64,000 nt of DNA. It comes from CAVTWH01 sp963850915. GTDB taxonomy: Bacteria; Actinomycetota; Actinomycetes; Mycobacteriales; Micromonosporaceae. Where the stretch lies: assembly GCA_963850915.1 (NCBI GenBank), contig CAWKND010000005.1, positions 62,001-126,000 on the forward strand, written 5' to 3'. Positions 1-9,710 of this stretch are shown here, piece after piece (positions within the stretch are counted from its first letter, which is position 1; each line of letters starts with the position of its first letter). The position numbers and the translations under genes are program-made. The notes under the pieces were generated by a model. The model was not told the DNA's origin. It was given only the letters and a program-made list of their open reading frames with translations, and did not search any database.

Positions 1-1239
1 GGTCTGCTGTCGGCCGGCGGGTACGCCAACGCCGCGACCCAGGACACGTTCTGCGCCAACAGTGCCTGCACGATCACCAAAATCTACGACCAGACCGCGA
101 ACCACAACGACATGCCCATCTCCTGGGGCGGCTACTGGAAGGGACCGGGCGCCAATGGCGCGGACGTCGGAGCGGATGCCAAGGCACTGCCGCTGACCGT
201 CGCCGGTCACAAGGCGTACGGCATCAAGGTGACCGGCGGCGTCGGGTACCGGGTCGACAACGCGAAGAACGCGCCGACCGGCTCGCACCCCTCGGGTATC
301 TACATGGTGACGTCGTCGAACTACGTCAACAAGTATTGCTGCTTCGACTACGGCCTGGGCGAGAACTCGCACACCGACACCGGCAACGCCACCATGAACG
401 CGATCGAGTGGGGTACCGCGTGCTGGTTCGGCGACTGGGCGAACAACCCGTGTGTCGGCACCGGCCCGTGGGTCGAGGCTGACCTGGAGAACGGGATGTA
501 CCACACCAACACCGGGTCGAACAAGGACCCGAACAACTCCGGTGTGCACTTCCCGTTCGTCACCGCGGTGGAGAAGAACAACGGCACCAGCAACTTCACC
601 CTCAAGTACGGCAACGCCAACAGCGGCGGCCTGAACACCACCTTCTCCGGCCCGCTGCCCAACGGGTACTCGCCGATGAAGGTGGACAGCTCCATCCTGC
701 TGGGCACCGGTGGTGACAACAGCACCAGCGGCATCGGCTACTTCTTCGAAGGCGCCGTCACCAACGGCTTCCCCTCGGACGCCACCGAGAACGCCGTCCA
801 GGCCGACATCACCGCCGCGGCCTACTCCTTCGGCACCACCAACACCGGGAGCGGCCAGCAGATCGTCGGCGGTCAGTCCGGTCGGTGCGTGGACGTGCCG
901 AACGCGTCGACCACGAACGGTACGCAGGTGCAGTTGTACGACTGCGGAAGTCAGACGAACCAGCGCTGGACCTACACCTCTGGCAAGCAGCTCCAGGTGT
1001 ATGGCAACAAGTGCCTGGACGCCTCCGGTAAGGGGACCGCGAACGGTACCAAGGCCATCATCTGGGACTGCAACGGTCAGACCAACCAGCAGTGGAACGT
1101 CAACTCGGACGGGACGATCACCGGGGTGCAGTCCGGGCTGTGCCTGGACGCCAGCGCCTTCGGTACCACCAACGGCACGCAGGTCCAGCTCTGGCAGTGC
1201 CTGAACGGTGCCAACCAGAAGTGGAGCCTGCGCAGCTGA
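1..1239 (+). CDS. GH54 alpha-L-arabinofuranosidase with CBM13, 5' end outside window
   Basis: The frame is open from base 1, so the signal peptide and the start of the catalytic domain lie outside the window. Residues 1 to about 280 of the 412 visible match the arabinofuranosidase B catalytic domain (GH54), with the CCFDYG motif at about residues 113-118 and the Gly-rich LLGTGGDN segment. The two other GH54 enzymes that carry the N-terminal DIYAAGGTPC block show the same motifs. Residues about 287-412 form a ricin-type trefoil (CBM13) with three NQxW repeats. GH54 enzymes release terminal arabinofuranose from arabinan and arabinoxylan. No AbfB (CBM42) domain, the usual fungal GH54 partner, is present. 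A long perfect hairpin follows at 1247-1285. Confidence 0.9.
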   Translation, partial: GLLSAGGYANAATQDTFCANSACTITKIYDQTANHNDMPISWGGYWKGPGANGADVGADAKALPLTVAGHKAYGIKVTGGVGYRVDNAKNAPTGSHPSGIYMVTSSNYVNKYCCFDYGLGENSHTDTGNATMNAIEWGTACWFGDWANNPCVGTGPWVEADLENGMYHTNTGSNKDPNNSGVHFPFVTAVEKNNGTSNFTLKYGNANSGGLNTTFSGPLPNGYSPMKVDSSILLGTGGDNSTSGIGYFFEGAVTNGFPSDATENAVQADITAAAYSFGTTNTGSGQQIVGGQSGRCVDVPNASTTNGTQVQLYDCGSQTNQRWTYTSGKQLQVYGNKCLDASGKGTANGTKAIIWDCNGQTNQQWNVNSDGTITGVQSGLCLDASAFGTTNGTQVQLWQCLNGANQKWSLRS

Positions 1240-1246
1240 ACCGCGC

Positions 1247-1285
1247 GCCCGGGGTCGGAACGCGGCTCGCGTTCCGACCCCGGGC
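1247..1285 (+). terminator. Hairpin terminator after GH54 gene
   Basis: Perfect 18-bp GC-rich stem (1247-1264 pairs with 1268-1285) with a 3-base loop, starting 8 bases after the GH54 stop. There is no T-tract, as is common in actinomycetes. Confidence 0.8.
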
Positions 1286-1337
1286 CCAACCGTCCCGCGC
1301 CGCCCAGTTCAGGTTGAGTTGCGAAAGGAAACCGAGG

Positions 1338-2438
1338 ATGCGAATCCGTACACGGTGGCTCACTGCCGCCGCCCTCGCGACCGCGCTGATGGTGACCAGT
1401 GCGGTGGTGAACACGAGTATCGCCAGCGCCGAGTCCAACGGCGGCGTACGGGTAATGCCGCTCGGCGACTCGATCACCGAGGGCACCCAGGTACCCGGCG
1501 GGTACCGGATCGGCCTGTGGCAACGGATGGCCGCGGCAGGCTACCGGGTCGACTTCGTCGGCTCACAGTTCAACGGTCCGTCCGGCCTCGGCGACCACGA
1601 CCACGAGGGCCATCCCGGCTGGCGGATCGACCAGATCGACGCGAACATCGTCGGCTGGCTGAACACCTACCAGCCGCACACCGTGCTGCTGCACATCGGC
1701 ACCAACGACGTGCTGCAGAACTACAACCTCTCCGGCGCCCCGGGACGCCTGTCGACGCTGATCGACCACATCACGGCCGCCGCGCCATCCGCCGAAGTGT
1801 TCGTCGCCACCATCATCCCGTTGTCGAACTCCGGGCAGGAGGCGGCCGGCCGCACCTTCAACGCGGCGATTCCCGCGATCGTGCAGAGCAAGGTGAACGC
1901 GGGCAAGCATGTCCACCTTGTCGACATGCACAGCGCGTTGACGACGTCGGACCTCACCGACGGCATCCACCCGAACGCCGCCGGCTACGACAAGATGGCC
2001 GCCACCTGGTACACGGCTCTGGGTTCGGTGCCCGGCAGCATCGGCACCGCCGGCGGCACGAGCACGAACGCGTTGGTCGGTGTGGCGTCGGGCCGGTGCC
2101 TGGACGTTCCAGGTGGGAATTCGGCGAACGGTACGCAGCCGATCATCTGGGACTGTCACAGCGCGTCGAACCAGGCGTGGACAGTCAGTGGCCAGGCTTT
2201 GCAGGTTCTGGGCAAGTGTCTGGATGCGCCGTTGAATGCCGCCGCCGGGTCGAAGGTGCAGATCTGGGACTGCAACGGCGGATCGAACCAGCGGTGGAAC
2301 TTCAACTCCAACGGTACCGTCAGCAGTGTTTCGTCCGGCCTCTGCCTGGATGTCTCCGGCGCTGCCTCGGCCAACGGCGCGACGGTCATCTTGTGGACCT
2401 GCACCGCGGCCGCCAACCAACGCTGGAACCGCGCATAG
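1338..2438 (+). CDS. Secreted SGNH-family carbohydrate esterase with CBM13
   Basis: The product is 366 residues. The ATG follows a GAAAGGA ribosome site. Residues 1-32 are a Sec signal peptide. The catalytic part (about 37-225) shows the SGNH blocks: GDS with Ser45, GTND with Asn123, and DGIHPN with Asp208 and His211. These resemble CE3-type acetylxylan esterases, which remove acetyl groups from xylan; the substrate here is inferred from context. Residues about 240-366 are a CBM13 trefoil with repeated CLD and NQxW motifs. The gene lies between a GH54 and a GH59 gene on the same strand. Confidence 0.85.
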   Translation: MRIRTRWLTAAALATALMVTSAVVNTSIASAESNGGVRVMPLGDSITEGTQVPGGYRIGLWQRMAAAGYRVDFVGSQFNGPSGLGDHDHEGHPGWRIDQIDANIVGWLNTYQPHTVLLHIGTNDVLQNYNLSGAPGRLSTLIDHITAAAPSAEVFVATIIPLSNSGQEAAGRTFNAAIPAIVQSKVNAGKHVHLVDMHSALTTSDLTDGIHPNAAGYDKMAATWYTALGSVPGSIGTAGGTSTNALVGVASGRCLDVPGGNSANGTQPIIWDCHSASNQAWTVSGQALQVLGKCLDAPLNAAAGSKVQIWDCNGGSNQRWNFNSNGTVSSVSSGLCLDVSGAASANGATVILWTCTAAANQRWNRA

Positions 2439-2632
2439 GCGCTGACCGTAAGAAAGCCACCCAGCCGGCTCGACCGCCGTTCCCATCGCGAGGTCGTCAT
2501 GCGTGCTTGCTCGCCTCTGCCGCCGCATTGCCCGGCGTGCCTGATCCGAGTTACGGCACCCGCGGTCTGGGCAACGGCGGGCCGAGTCGGCGAAAGCCAT
2601 GAGCCGACGGAAACCATGAGAGGAACCATGGA

Positions 2633-5062
2633 ATGAAGCAACGACAGTTCGCGAAACGATCGATGAGAAGCCGCGTCCTCGGCCTACTCACGATCCTCAC
2701 CGGGGCGGCGTTGGTGATGGTGGGCGTTGTCGTCCTACCGTCTGTCGCCGCCCAGGCCGCCACCGGGATAACCCTGAACGGATCGGGGAGCGGGCGTACC
2801 TTCGACGGCGTCGGTGCGGTCAGCGGCGGCGGCGGCAACTCCCGGCTGCTGATCGACTATCCCGAACCACAGCGCGGGCAGATCCTGGACTACCTGTTCA
2901 AGCCCGGCTACGGCGCGGCGCTGCAGGTACTCAAGGTCGAGATCGGCGGTGACACCAACTCGACCAGCGGCGCTGAGCCCAGTCACGCGCACACCCGGAG
3001 CGACCTCAACTGCGACCGTGGGTACGAGTGGTGGATCATGGAGCAGGCCAAGGCCCGCAACCCCAACATCAAGCTGGCCGCGCTTCCCTGGGGCGCGCCG
3101 GGTTGGATCGGTAACGGCACCTTCCTCTCCAGTGACCTGAGCGGCTACCTGCTGTCCTGGCTGGGCTGCGCCAAGCAGCACGGTCTGACCATCGACTACA
3201 TCGTGCCGGCACAGAACGAAAAGCAGTGGAACGCCACCACGACCATCAACGTGCGCAATGCGCTCAACGCCAACGGCTACAGCGGCGTGAAGATCGAGGT
3301 CGCGGAGGACTGGACCTACAGCCCGGCCGACCAGATGGTGAACAACGCGGCCCTGCGCGCCGCTGTCGACGTGGTGGGGGTGCACTACTCCTGTGGCTAC
3401 CTGGCCGACCAGACGACCTGCAACTCTTCGACCAACGCCATCAACTCCGGCAAGGCGTTGTGGTCCAGTGAGAACGGTTCGCAGGACTACAACGGCGGTG
3501 CCAAGCAGTTGGCCCGGGGCATCAACCGGGTCTACCTCGACGCCAAGATGACCGGCTACCTGAACTGGGACCTGGTGGCCTCGACGACCCCGAACAACCT
3601 GTGGTCGACCGTCGGTCTGGTGCTGGCCAACCAGCCGTGGTCGGGCTACTACTCGGTCGGCAAGGACGCCTGGGCGATCGCACAGACCACCCAGTTCACC
3701 GCTCCCGGCTGGAAGTACCTGGATCCCTCCAGCGGCTATATCGGCGGCAACCGCAGCAACGGCAGCTACGTGACGCTGAAGTCGACCAACAACTCCGACT
3801 ACAGCACCGTCGTCGAGACGATGGACGCCACCGGCGCGCAGACACTGAACTTCAGCGTCACCGGCGGCCTGTCGACCGGCCAGGTACACGTCTGGGCGTC
3901 GAACCTCAACTCCAACAACGCCTCCGACTTCCTCGTGCACTCCAGTGACATCACCCCCTCGAACGGGCAGTACTCGGTCACCGTGCAGCCGGGCTACGTC
4001 TACACCATCACCACCACCACCGGGCAGGGCAAGGGCACCGCGGCCAGCCCGGGACAGGGCTCGCTCGCGCTGCCGTACACCGACAGCTTCGACGGCCTCA
4101 CCACCGGGCACGAGGCCAAGTACCTGATGGACATGCAGGGTGCCTTCGAGGCGGCCCCGTGCGGCGGTGGCCGTTCCGGCGAGTGCATCCGGCAGGCCAG
4201 TCCGCAAGCGCCGATCACCTGGAAGAACCTCAGCAATCCGTACGCCGAACTGGGCAACACCAACTGGAACAACTACACGGTGCAGACCGACACGCTGCTG
4301 GAGACCTCCGGCTACGTCGAGGTACTGGGCCGGGTGGGTGCCCAGGACCTGAACAACCCGACCGCGCTGAACGCCTACCATCTGCGAGTCAGCGACAGCG
4401 GTGCCTGGTCGATCTTCCGGACCAACACTTCGGCGCAGACCACCACGCTGCGCAGTGGCAGCGTTGCCGCGCTGGGCACCAATCGCTGGCATACCGTCGC
4501 TCTGGGCATGTCCGGCAGCAACCTGACGGCGACGATCGACGGTGCGACGGTGGGTACGGTTACGGACTCCACCTTCGGTTCGGGACTGGTTGGTATCGGT
4601 ACCAGCCAGGGTGAGACCGCTCAGTTCGACAACCTGGCAATCACCAGCAGTGGCGGTAGCACTGGCGGCGGTGGCGCGACAGGTGTACTGCGCGGCGTCG
4701 CCTCCAACCGCTGCCTGGACGTACCAAACGCCAGCCAGACCGACGGTACCCTCCTCGACATCTGGGACTGCGGCAGCGGCGCCAACCAACAGTGGACGCT
4801 GAACTCCAGCAACCAGTTGACGGTTTACGGCTCGAAGTGCCTGGACGTCCCGGGGCACGCCAAGACCGCCGGTACCCGAGTGGAGATCTGGACCTGCAAC
4901 GGCGGCGCCAACCAGCAGTGGCAGGTGAACGCCGACGGTAGCGTCGTGGGTGTCGAATCAGGGCTGTGCCTGGACGTGACCGGCAACGGTACGGCCAACG
5001 GCACCGCCGTGGAGCTGTGGACCTGCAACGGCGGAAACAACCAGCACTGGACCCGCAGCTGA
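2633..5062 (+). CDS. GH59 galactosidase (galactocerebrosidase family) with CBM13
   Basis: The product is 809 residues with a signal peptide (cleavage near residue 43) after an AGAGGAA ribosome site. Residues about 45-340 match GH59: FDGVGAVSGGGG, YPEPQR, LKVEIGGD and GYEWW are all seen. The likely acid/base is Glu196 in QNEK and the nucleophile Glu280 in WSSEN. A jelly-roll region typical of the family extends to about 675, followed by a CBM13 trefoil (about 683-809). Animal GH59 acts on galactosylceramide; secreted bacterial members are beta-galactosidases. With GH43 galactanase and arabinofuranosidases nearby, a role on arabinogalactan is inferred. Confidence 0.88.
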   Translation: MKQRQFAKRSMRSRVLGLLTILTGAALVMVGVVVLPSVAAQAATGITLNGSGSGRTFDGVGAVSGGGGNSRLLIDYPEPQRGQILDYLFKPGYGAALQVLKVEIGGDTNSTSGAEPSHAHTRSDLNCDRGYEWWIMEQAKARNPNIKLAALPWGAPGWIGNGTFLSSDLSGYLLSWLGCAKQHGLTIDYIVPAQNEKQWNATTTINVRNALNANGYSGVKIEVAEDWTYSPADQMVNNAALRAAVDVVGVHYSCGYLADQTTCNSSTNAINSGKALWSSENGSQDYNGGAKQLARGINRVYLDAKMTGYLNWDLVASTTPNNLWSTVGLVLANQPWSGYYSVGKDAWAIAQTTQFTAPGWKYLDPSSGYIGGNRSNGSYVTLKSTNNSDYSTVVETMDATGAQTLNFSVTGGLSTGQVHVWASNLNSNNASDFLVHSSDITPSNGQYSVTVQPGYVYTITTTTGQGKGTAASPGQGSLALPYTDSFDGLTTGHEAKYLMDMQGAFEAAPCGGGRSGECIRQASPQAPITWKNLSNPYAELGNTNWNNYTVQTDTLLETSGYVEVLGRVGAQDLNNPTALNAYHLRVSDSGAWSIFRTNTSAQTTTLRSGSVAALGTNRWHTVALGMSGSNLTATIDGATVGTVTDSTFGSGLVGIGTSQGETAQFDNLAITSSGGSTGGGGATGVLRGVASNRCLDVPNASQTDGTLLDIWDCGSGANQQWTLNSSNQLTVYGSKCLDVPGHAKTAGTRVEIWTCNGGANQQWQVNADGSVVGVESGLCLDVTGNGTANGTAVELWTCNGGNNQHWTRS

Positions 5063-5075
5063 CAGCTGCCCTACC

Positions 5076-5111
5076 CGGGCCGGGCACGCCGACTACGGCG
5101 TGCCCGGCCCG
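5076..5111 (+). terminator. Hairpin terminator after GH59 gene
   Basis: Perfect 15-bp stem (5076-5090 with 5097-5111) and a 6-base loop, 13 bases after the GH59 stop. The rest of the 304-base gap holds the opposing terminator and no supported gene. Confidence 0.8.
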
Positions 5112-5300
5112 CTGCGTCAGCATTTCCGACCATGGTGCCCGCGCTGATCCGGCGCGGTGCGCCAGCAAGTCGGCATGACTCAGTGTGGACCGCGCGCTGG
5201 TACTCGATGGTGTGCCACCCGGGTGTACCGGCTGGACGTCGACGCTCTCGCAGCGACGACCTGAGCGTCGACCCGATCGATACCCACCGATTGAGCCAAC

Positions 5301-5345
5301 GAGTGTGCGGCCCGTCGGTGGGTTTCACCGGCGAGCCGCACACTC
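5301..5345 (-). terminator. Hairpin downstream of the clan GH-A/CBM2 gene
   Basis: An 11-bp perfect stem (5301-5311 with 5335-5345) encloses an imperfect inner stem. It lies about 20 bases past the stop of the leftward gene that ends at 5367. Confidence 0.6.
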
Positions 5346-5366
5346 CATTCGATCGTGCCGGTGGGT

Positions 5367-7256
5367 TCAGGGGCTGGTGCAACTGACCGTTGGTGTGCTT
5401 GGCGTGCCGTTGCTGAGGAAGCCGAAGGTCGTCGAGGTGCCGGCACCGAGCGACCCGTTGTAGGAGACGTTGCGGACGGTCACGCTCGAGCCGCTGGTGG
5501 TGAGGGTGCCGCTCCACAACTGGGTGATGGCCTGGCCACTGGCGAGCGTCCAGGCGGTGGTCCAGCCGGAGATGGAGGAGGAGCCTGCCGTGACGGTGAC
5601 CTCGCCCTGGAATCCGCCTGGCCAGTAGCTGACCGTGCGGTAGGAGGCGGTGCATGCGCCGGTGGTGGACGGTGAACTGGACGGGGACCGGCTGGCCGAC
5701 GGTGAACTCGACGGCGACCGGCTTGGTGAGGGTGAGCTCGAGGGCGACCGGCTGGGTGACGGCGAACTGGACGGCGACCGGCTGGGTGACGGCGAGCTGG
5801 ACGGGCTCTGGCTGGCGCCGCCCGGTCGTAGGTGGACGGTGACCAGGGAGTACGGCGGGATGGTCTGGCTGGTCGCCGTGCCCTGCGTACCGGTGACGAT
5901 CGCGGTGCCGCGATTGGTGAAGCTGTCCACTGTGACGCTCGCGCTGGGGCTGTAGCCGCTGTAGGACAGGTTCACCTGGTACGAGTTGTTCGGGTCCTTG
6001 TTGATCAGCAGTACGTCGAGGTTGCCGTTGGCGCGCTTGGCGGCGTGCACGGTCAGTTTCGCGTCGCCGGAGGTGGTACGCACCATCGTGTCACCGGGGC
6101 CGGCGACACGGCTGACCATCTGGATGCCGTAGTAGGTGGCGAACGGGGTACCGGCCGGTGGTTCGGCACCCGAGCCGCTGGAGATGATGCCGCCGTCACC
6201 GTAGTCCGTTGCTCCGGTGACATCGGTCGTGGTGGCGCCGGCGCCGTTGCGTACGTTCCACCAGTCGACGTTGGCCACCCCGTTCTCCGCCGCCGTGAGG
6301 TACATGTCCGCGGCCCACAGCGCCTGCATCTGCGTGTCGGAGGGGGTGGTACCGCTGTTGGTCTCGGTGATGAACACGCCCGGGTTGTTGGTGGCGTACT
6401 TGGCCATGTCGGCCTTGAACTGGGTCACCGTTGAAGCGAGCGTGGGCGGCTTGGTGAGCTGGTCGGCCTCGCTCGTACCGCCCGGGTAGTAGTGGAAGAT
6501 GCCGAAGTCGGCTGTGTTCTTGACGATCGACATGACGGTGTCGTTCCAGTCGCTACTGTCGCCGGAGCCGACCACGCCGTCAGGCCAGTAGCCCGGCGTT
6601 GTCAGTACCACCCCGATCTTGATGGTGGGGTCGACCGCCTTCATGGCGCTGGCGTACTGCACGAAGTTCGTGGCGTACGCGCGCGGGCTCTTGTCGGTGT
6701 GGTTGTCGGTCTCCCACCCGGAACCGTAGTGGCCGTTGCCGTAGACCTCGTTGCCGATCTCCCAGTACTTGACGCCGTAGCCCTTGGTGACGTTGGCGTA
6801 CTTGACCCAGTCGGCTGCCTTCTGCGCGGTGCCGGAGCCGTAGTTGGCGATGACGATCGCCTGCGCGTTGGCTGCCTTCACCATGGTCATGTAGTGGTCG
6901 AAGTCGGTGTTCGGCGCGGCGTACCCGCCGGTGGCGGTGTTTGTCTGCCAGTCGTAGATGTCGCCGTAGGAACCGCCCGGGTACCGCACGAAGGACGTCG
7001 ACGCGTTCTTCAACAGGGTGCTGGTCTGTGGGTCGGCGAGCAGGCCGTCCCAGATCGCCACGTTCGCGCCGACCAGGCCGGACCCGACAGTGGCCAGACT
7101 CTGCCCGGCGTTGACGGTGACGGCGACGGTGTTGGTGGCGGCCGAGGCGGCGCTTACCGAAAGCCAGAACGACCCGGCGGCCAGCACAACAGCGGCACCG
7201 GCGGCCAGACCTACCCGCCAACGCCGCTGTATCGACGTTCTCACATCGGGTTGCAT
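5367..7256 (-). CDS. Secreted clan GH-A glycoside hydrolase (GH51/GH39-like) with CBM2
   Basis: The product is 629 residues. The ATG follows an AAGGAGA ribosome site, and there is a signal peptide to about residue 40. The catalytic part has clan GH-A signatures: KYWEIGNEVYG with acid/base Glu170 and VFITETNSG with nucleophile Glu298, and FRYPGG-like and HYYPGG segments as in arabinofuranosidase-type barrels. I cannot assign the CAZy family firmly; GH51, GH39 or a newer clan GH-A family are possible. A Ser/Pro linker made of 10-residue repeats precedes a C-terminal CBM2 (about 530-629). The gene points away from its neighbours and has its own 471-base upstream region. Confidence 0.75.
   Translation of the reverse strand: MQPDVRTSIQRRWRVGLAAGAAVVLAAGSFWLSVSAASAATNTVAVTVNAGQSLATVGSGLVGANVAIWDGLLADPQTSTLLKNASTSFVRYPGGSYGDIYDWQTNTATGGYAAPNTDFDHYMTMVKAANAQAIVIANYGSGTAQKAADWVKYANVTKGYGVKYWEIGNEVYGNGHYGSGWETDNHTDKSPRAYATNFVQYASAMKAVDPTIKIGVVLTTPGYWPDGVVGSGDSSDWNDTVMSIVKNTADFGIFHYYPGGTSEADQLTKPPTLASTVTQFKADMAKYATNNPGVFITETNSGTTPSDTQMQALWAADMYLTAAENGVANVDWWNVRNGAGATTTDVTGATDYGDGGIISSGSGAEPPAGTPFATYYGIQMVSRVAGPGDTMVRTTSGDAKLTVHAAKRANGNLDVLLINKDPNNSYQVNLSYSGYSPSASVTVDSFTNRGTAIVTGTQGTATSQTIPPYSLVTVHLRPGGASQSPSSSPSPSRSPSSSPSPSRSPSSSPSPSRSPSSSPSASRSPSSSPSTTGACTASYRTVSYWPGGFQGEVTVTAGSSSISGWTTAWTLASGQAITQLWSGTLTTSGSSVTVRNVSYNGSLGAGTSTTFGFLSNGTPSTPTVSCTSP
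5671..5820. repeat. 30-bp tandem repeat coding the SPSSSPSPSR linker
   Basis: Five head-to-tail 30-base units (5671, 5701, 5731, 5761, 5791) encode the Ser/Pro linker between catalytic domain and CBM2 on the minus strand. The last unit is diverged. Copy number changes would keep frame and alter linker length by 10 residues. Confidence 0.85.
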
Positions 7257-7532
7257 ATCGATTCTCCTTGTTGGGCTGTCCGGACACCACGAAAGGAGGC
7301 CCGGACAGTGTCGGGCAGTTCACGCCGAAATGTTGGCGGGTCCATCGCCGGTGACGACAGACGATATGAATACATTTCGCCGAAGAGTTGCCGCGACTGT
7401 TAACCAAAGGCGTCATGCGTGTCAATGGCTCGCGGCGTCTCGCGACCGCGCAGAGGGCGCCACTGCTGCCGGTCGCGCCGCGACGACGTGCTCGATAATG
7501 GCATCCGACGGTCTTGGGAGTCGCCCGAACAA

Positions 7533-7546
7533 ATTGCCGCGGCAAT
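7533..7546. promoter_or_regulatory. Perfect 14-bp palindrome in the upstream region of the clan GH-A gene
   Basis: ATTGCCGCGGCAAT is a perfect palindrome in an otherwise gene-free 471-base stretch between 7257 and 7727. It could be an operator; no other copy was noticed in the window. Confidence 0.3.
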
Positions 7547-7727
7547 GAAACTTCCGCAGGCCGGGCCGCTGCCAATGCGAATTTCCGGAGCCGCAACCGT
7601 TATGCGCTACCGCTCCGAATGGTCGCGTACTCGTCGCGCCGTTTGGGGACCGTAATGTCGAATGGTGGCTGATGGATTGCTCGCGCGGGCGGCAGCGTGT
7701 CGGGGCCGCACAGAGCCGGCTGCCGCG

Positions 7728-9521
7728 TTAGTCAACATTTGTGGAACGGCTTTCAGCGGCTGTCCGGTTGTCGAGGTTTCCACTGTGGGCACCGGATCCT
7801 GTTTGTACATGGTCGCCGGCCGCGAGGCGGCGTTCGTGGGCGCCGGCCAACAGAAGGTATGCGCTCGCGGTCCAGGTGTAGGCGCGGTCGCGGAGTCCCT
7901 CGCCGGTGAGCGCGTTGAAGTTCTCCGCGAAGCCCGACCGCTCGCATAGGGCGCGGTACCGCGCGCTGATGAGGTCAGCCAGTTCGTCGTGGCCGGCGCG
8001 CCGCAGTCCGTCTTCGATGAGCACGGTTGGCGGCGCCCAGATCGGTCCGCGCCAGTACCCGTCGTCGGCGTAGTGCGGCGATTCGGGGATCTCGGTGGCC
8101 AGACCGTGCGGGGTCAGGTGTCCGGCGATCCGGGTGGCCAACGTGTCGCGCACTGCGGCTGGCAGACGCTCGCCGAGAATGATCGGCGTCAGGTCGAGCA
8201 GACTGCTGCTGGCCCACGACCGGCCGGTGTCTACGCCGATGGTCCGGAAGCGCTCACCGTCCCACAGCCGTTCCAGCAGCGCGGCGGCGAGTTCGTCGGC
8301 GCGGGCCGTCCATCGTGCGGCGTCGGCGCCGCGGCCCAGTTCGTGGGCGAGTCGGGTGAGTTCGTGGAGTTGGAGGATCAGGTGGGCGCAGAGGTCGGCG
8401 GTCCGGGTGACCCGTTCGGGGTCGAAGGTGGTGGCGTTGTCCCAGCCGCTGTCGTTGCCGTGCTGGTAGTAGGGCAACGGGTCGCCGGGTACCCGGCGGT
8501 GGATGAGCCAGAAGTCGGTCCACCGGCTCAGCTGCTCGTACACCTCGACCAGTTCGTCCTGCTGGACCGGGCGGGGGAGCCGGTCGAGCAGCCGCCGCAG
8601 GGTCCAGCCGTGGATGGGAGGCTTGACGAAGTTGTGCAGTACCTCGGAGTGGGCCACCGAGTCGGGCAGCGCCCCCGCCGGGTCCTGGTGGTCGAAGGGT
8701 AGCCGGTACTGGTGCCAGGCGAGGTCGGGTACCCCTTCGACCAGTGCGAGCGCGTTGAGGCAGTGGTCCCAACTCCACACCTTGTCCATCCAGTGCTTCG
8801 ACATCAACACTGCCGGCCGGGTGATGTACCCGGTCGGGTTGACACACGCCGACCACAGCACGTACGCCGCGAGGGGGGCGGCCGGCGTACGGGGGCTGTG
8901 CCACGGCGCGACGGCGTGGAGGAAGTTCTCGAACTCCATCCCGGCCGCCTCGGTCACCTCCTGGTAGGTGCGGTTCGGGTGGTAGGGCGCGCGGGCGGTT
9001 TCGTACTCCTCGATGGCCAGTTCCCAGGGCGTCACTGAGCTGAGGTGCAGGCCGCGCTCGCCGCTACCGAGCGCCTGAGCGCCGGTGGCCACGGCGTCAC
9101 CGGCGAGCACGGTCACCCGGTAGCGGCGGCCGGTCTGGTAGACGGTGAACACGTGGGAGCCGTCGACCGGGTCGCGGTAGAAGTAGGCGCCGGTGAAGGG
9201 GGTCAGGGTGGCGTCGGCCGCGGTGAGTCGCAGCCCCAACCCGGTGCCGCGTACCCGCACCGTGTCGGGCTGCTCGTAGGCGATACCGATCCGGTCGTCG
9301 CCATACCGCAAAGTGACTTCGGCGGGCGTGGCGGTGACGCTGGCGGGTACCCGCTGCCCGTCGCGCACCGGAGTGAACCGCAGCACCGGATGCATCCGGG
9401 TCTGGTGCGACACGAGGTGCAGGTCCTCGGCGTAGCTCCGTTCCCCGACCACCGGCGAGATGTTGAACCACGAGCCGGCGTAGCTGAAGGGTACGTCCCG
9501 GATGGGGAAGACAAGCCCCAC
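7728..9521 (-). CDS. GH63-like (alpha/alpha)6-barrel alpha-glycosidase
   Basis: The product is 597 residues with no signal peptide, so it is probably cytoplasmic, unlike most neighbours. An upstream GTG at 9527 overlaps the AAAGGGAG ribosome site; the GTG at 9521 has 5-base spacing and is preferred. The N-terminal beta-sandwich is followed by an (alpha/alpha)6 barrel with YYQHGNDSGWDNAT, YWRGPIWAP and a C-terminal RDRAYTWTAS segment, as in GH63/GH37 and glycogen-debranching-like enzymes. It may trim an imported oligosaccharide; the substrate is unknown. Its promoter faces the LacI-family regulator gene and carries the same operator type. Confidence 0.75.
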   Translation of the reverse strand: MGLVFPIRDVPFSYAGSWFNISPVVGERSYAEDLHLVSHQTRMHPVLRFTPVRDGQRVPASVTATPAEVTLRYGDDRIGIAYEQPDTVRVRGTGLGLRLTAADATLTPFTGAYFYRDPVDGSHVFTVYQTGRRYRVTVLAGDAVATGAQALGSGERGLHLSSVTPWELAIEEYETARAPYHPNRTYQEVTEAAGMEFENFLHAVAPWHSPRTPAAPLAAYVLWSACVNPTGYITRPAVLMSKHWMDKVWSWDHCLNALALVEGVPDLAWHQYRLPFDHQDPAGALPDSVAHSEVLHNFVKPPIHGWTLRRLLDRLPRPVQQDELVEVYEQLSRWTDFWLIHRRVPGDPLPYYQHGNDSGWDNATTFDPERVTRTADLCAHLILQLHELTRLAHELGRGADAARWTARADELAAALLERLWDGERFRTIGVDTGRSWASSSLLDLTPIILGERLPAAVRDTLATRIAGHLTPHGLATEIPESPHYADDGYWRGPIWAPPTVLIEDGLRRAGHDELADLISARYRALCERSGFAENFNALTGEGLRDRAYTWTASAYLLLAGAHERRLAAGDHVQTGSGAHSGNLDNRTAAESRSTNVD

Positions 9522-9544
9522 TGGCACTCCCTTTCAGTCCTCGT

Positions 9545-9605
9545 CGAACCGATTCGCCGGTTGCGGGTGAGACCGAAGATAGGCCCGCCGTGGGGGAATG
9601 GTCAA
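9545..9605 (-). promoter_or_regulatory. Promoter and LacI-type operator of the GH63-like gene
   Basis: On the minus strand TTGACC (9600-9605) and TATCTT (9576-9581) are 18 bases apart. The palindrome CGAATCGGTTCG (9545-9556) lies about 20 bases downstream of the -10 box. The same palindrome overlaps the start region of the divergent regulator gene. Confidence 0.6.
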
Positions 9606-9644
9606 CACCCCATGCGGATGCGGCGGGAACGGCCGTGCCGAGCG

Positions 9645-9690
9645 TTGACAGCACATCGGCGTACATCTAACCTTCCAACGAATCGGTTCG
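9645..9690 (+). promoter_or_regulatory. Promoter and self-operator of the LacI-family regulator
   Basis: TTGACA (9645-9650), a 17-base spacer and TAACCT (9668-9673) are followed directly by CGAATCGGTTCG (9679-9690), which would cover the transcription start. The layout repeats almost base for base at 23048-23093, suggesting control by this regulator. Confidence 0.7.
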
Positions 9691-9710
9691 ATATCGAGTG
9701 GAGTTCGTGG

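Noticed and set aside
2735..4858. Minus-strand open frame of 707 codons opposite GH59
   Set aside because: High-GC antisense shadow: Val/Arg/Gly-rich, no family motifs, no ribosome site, fully opposite a convincing gene.
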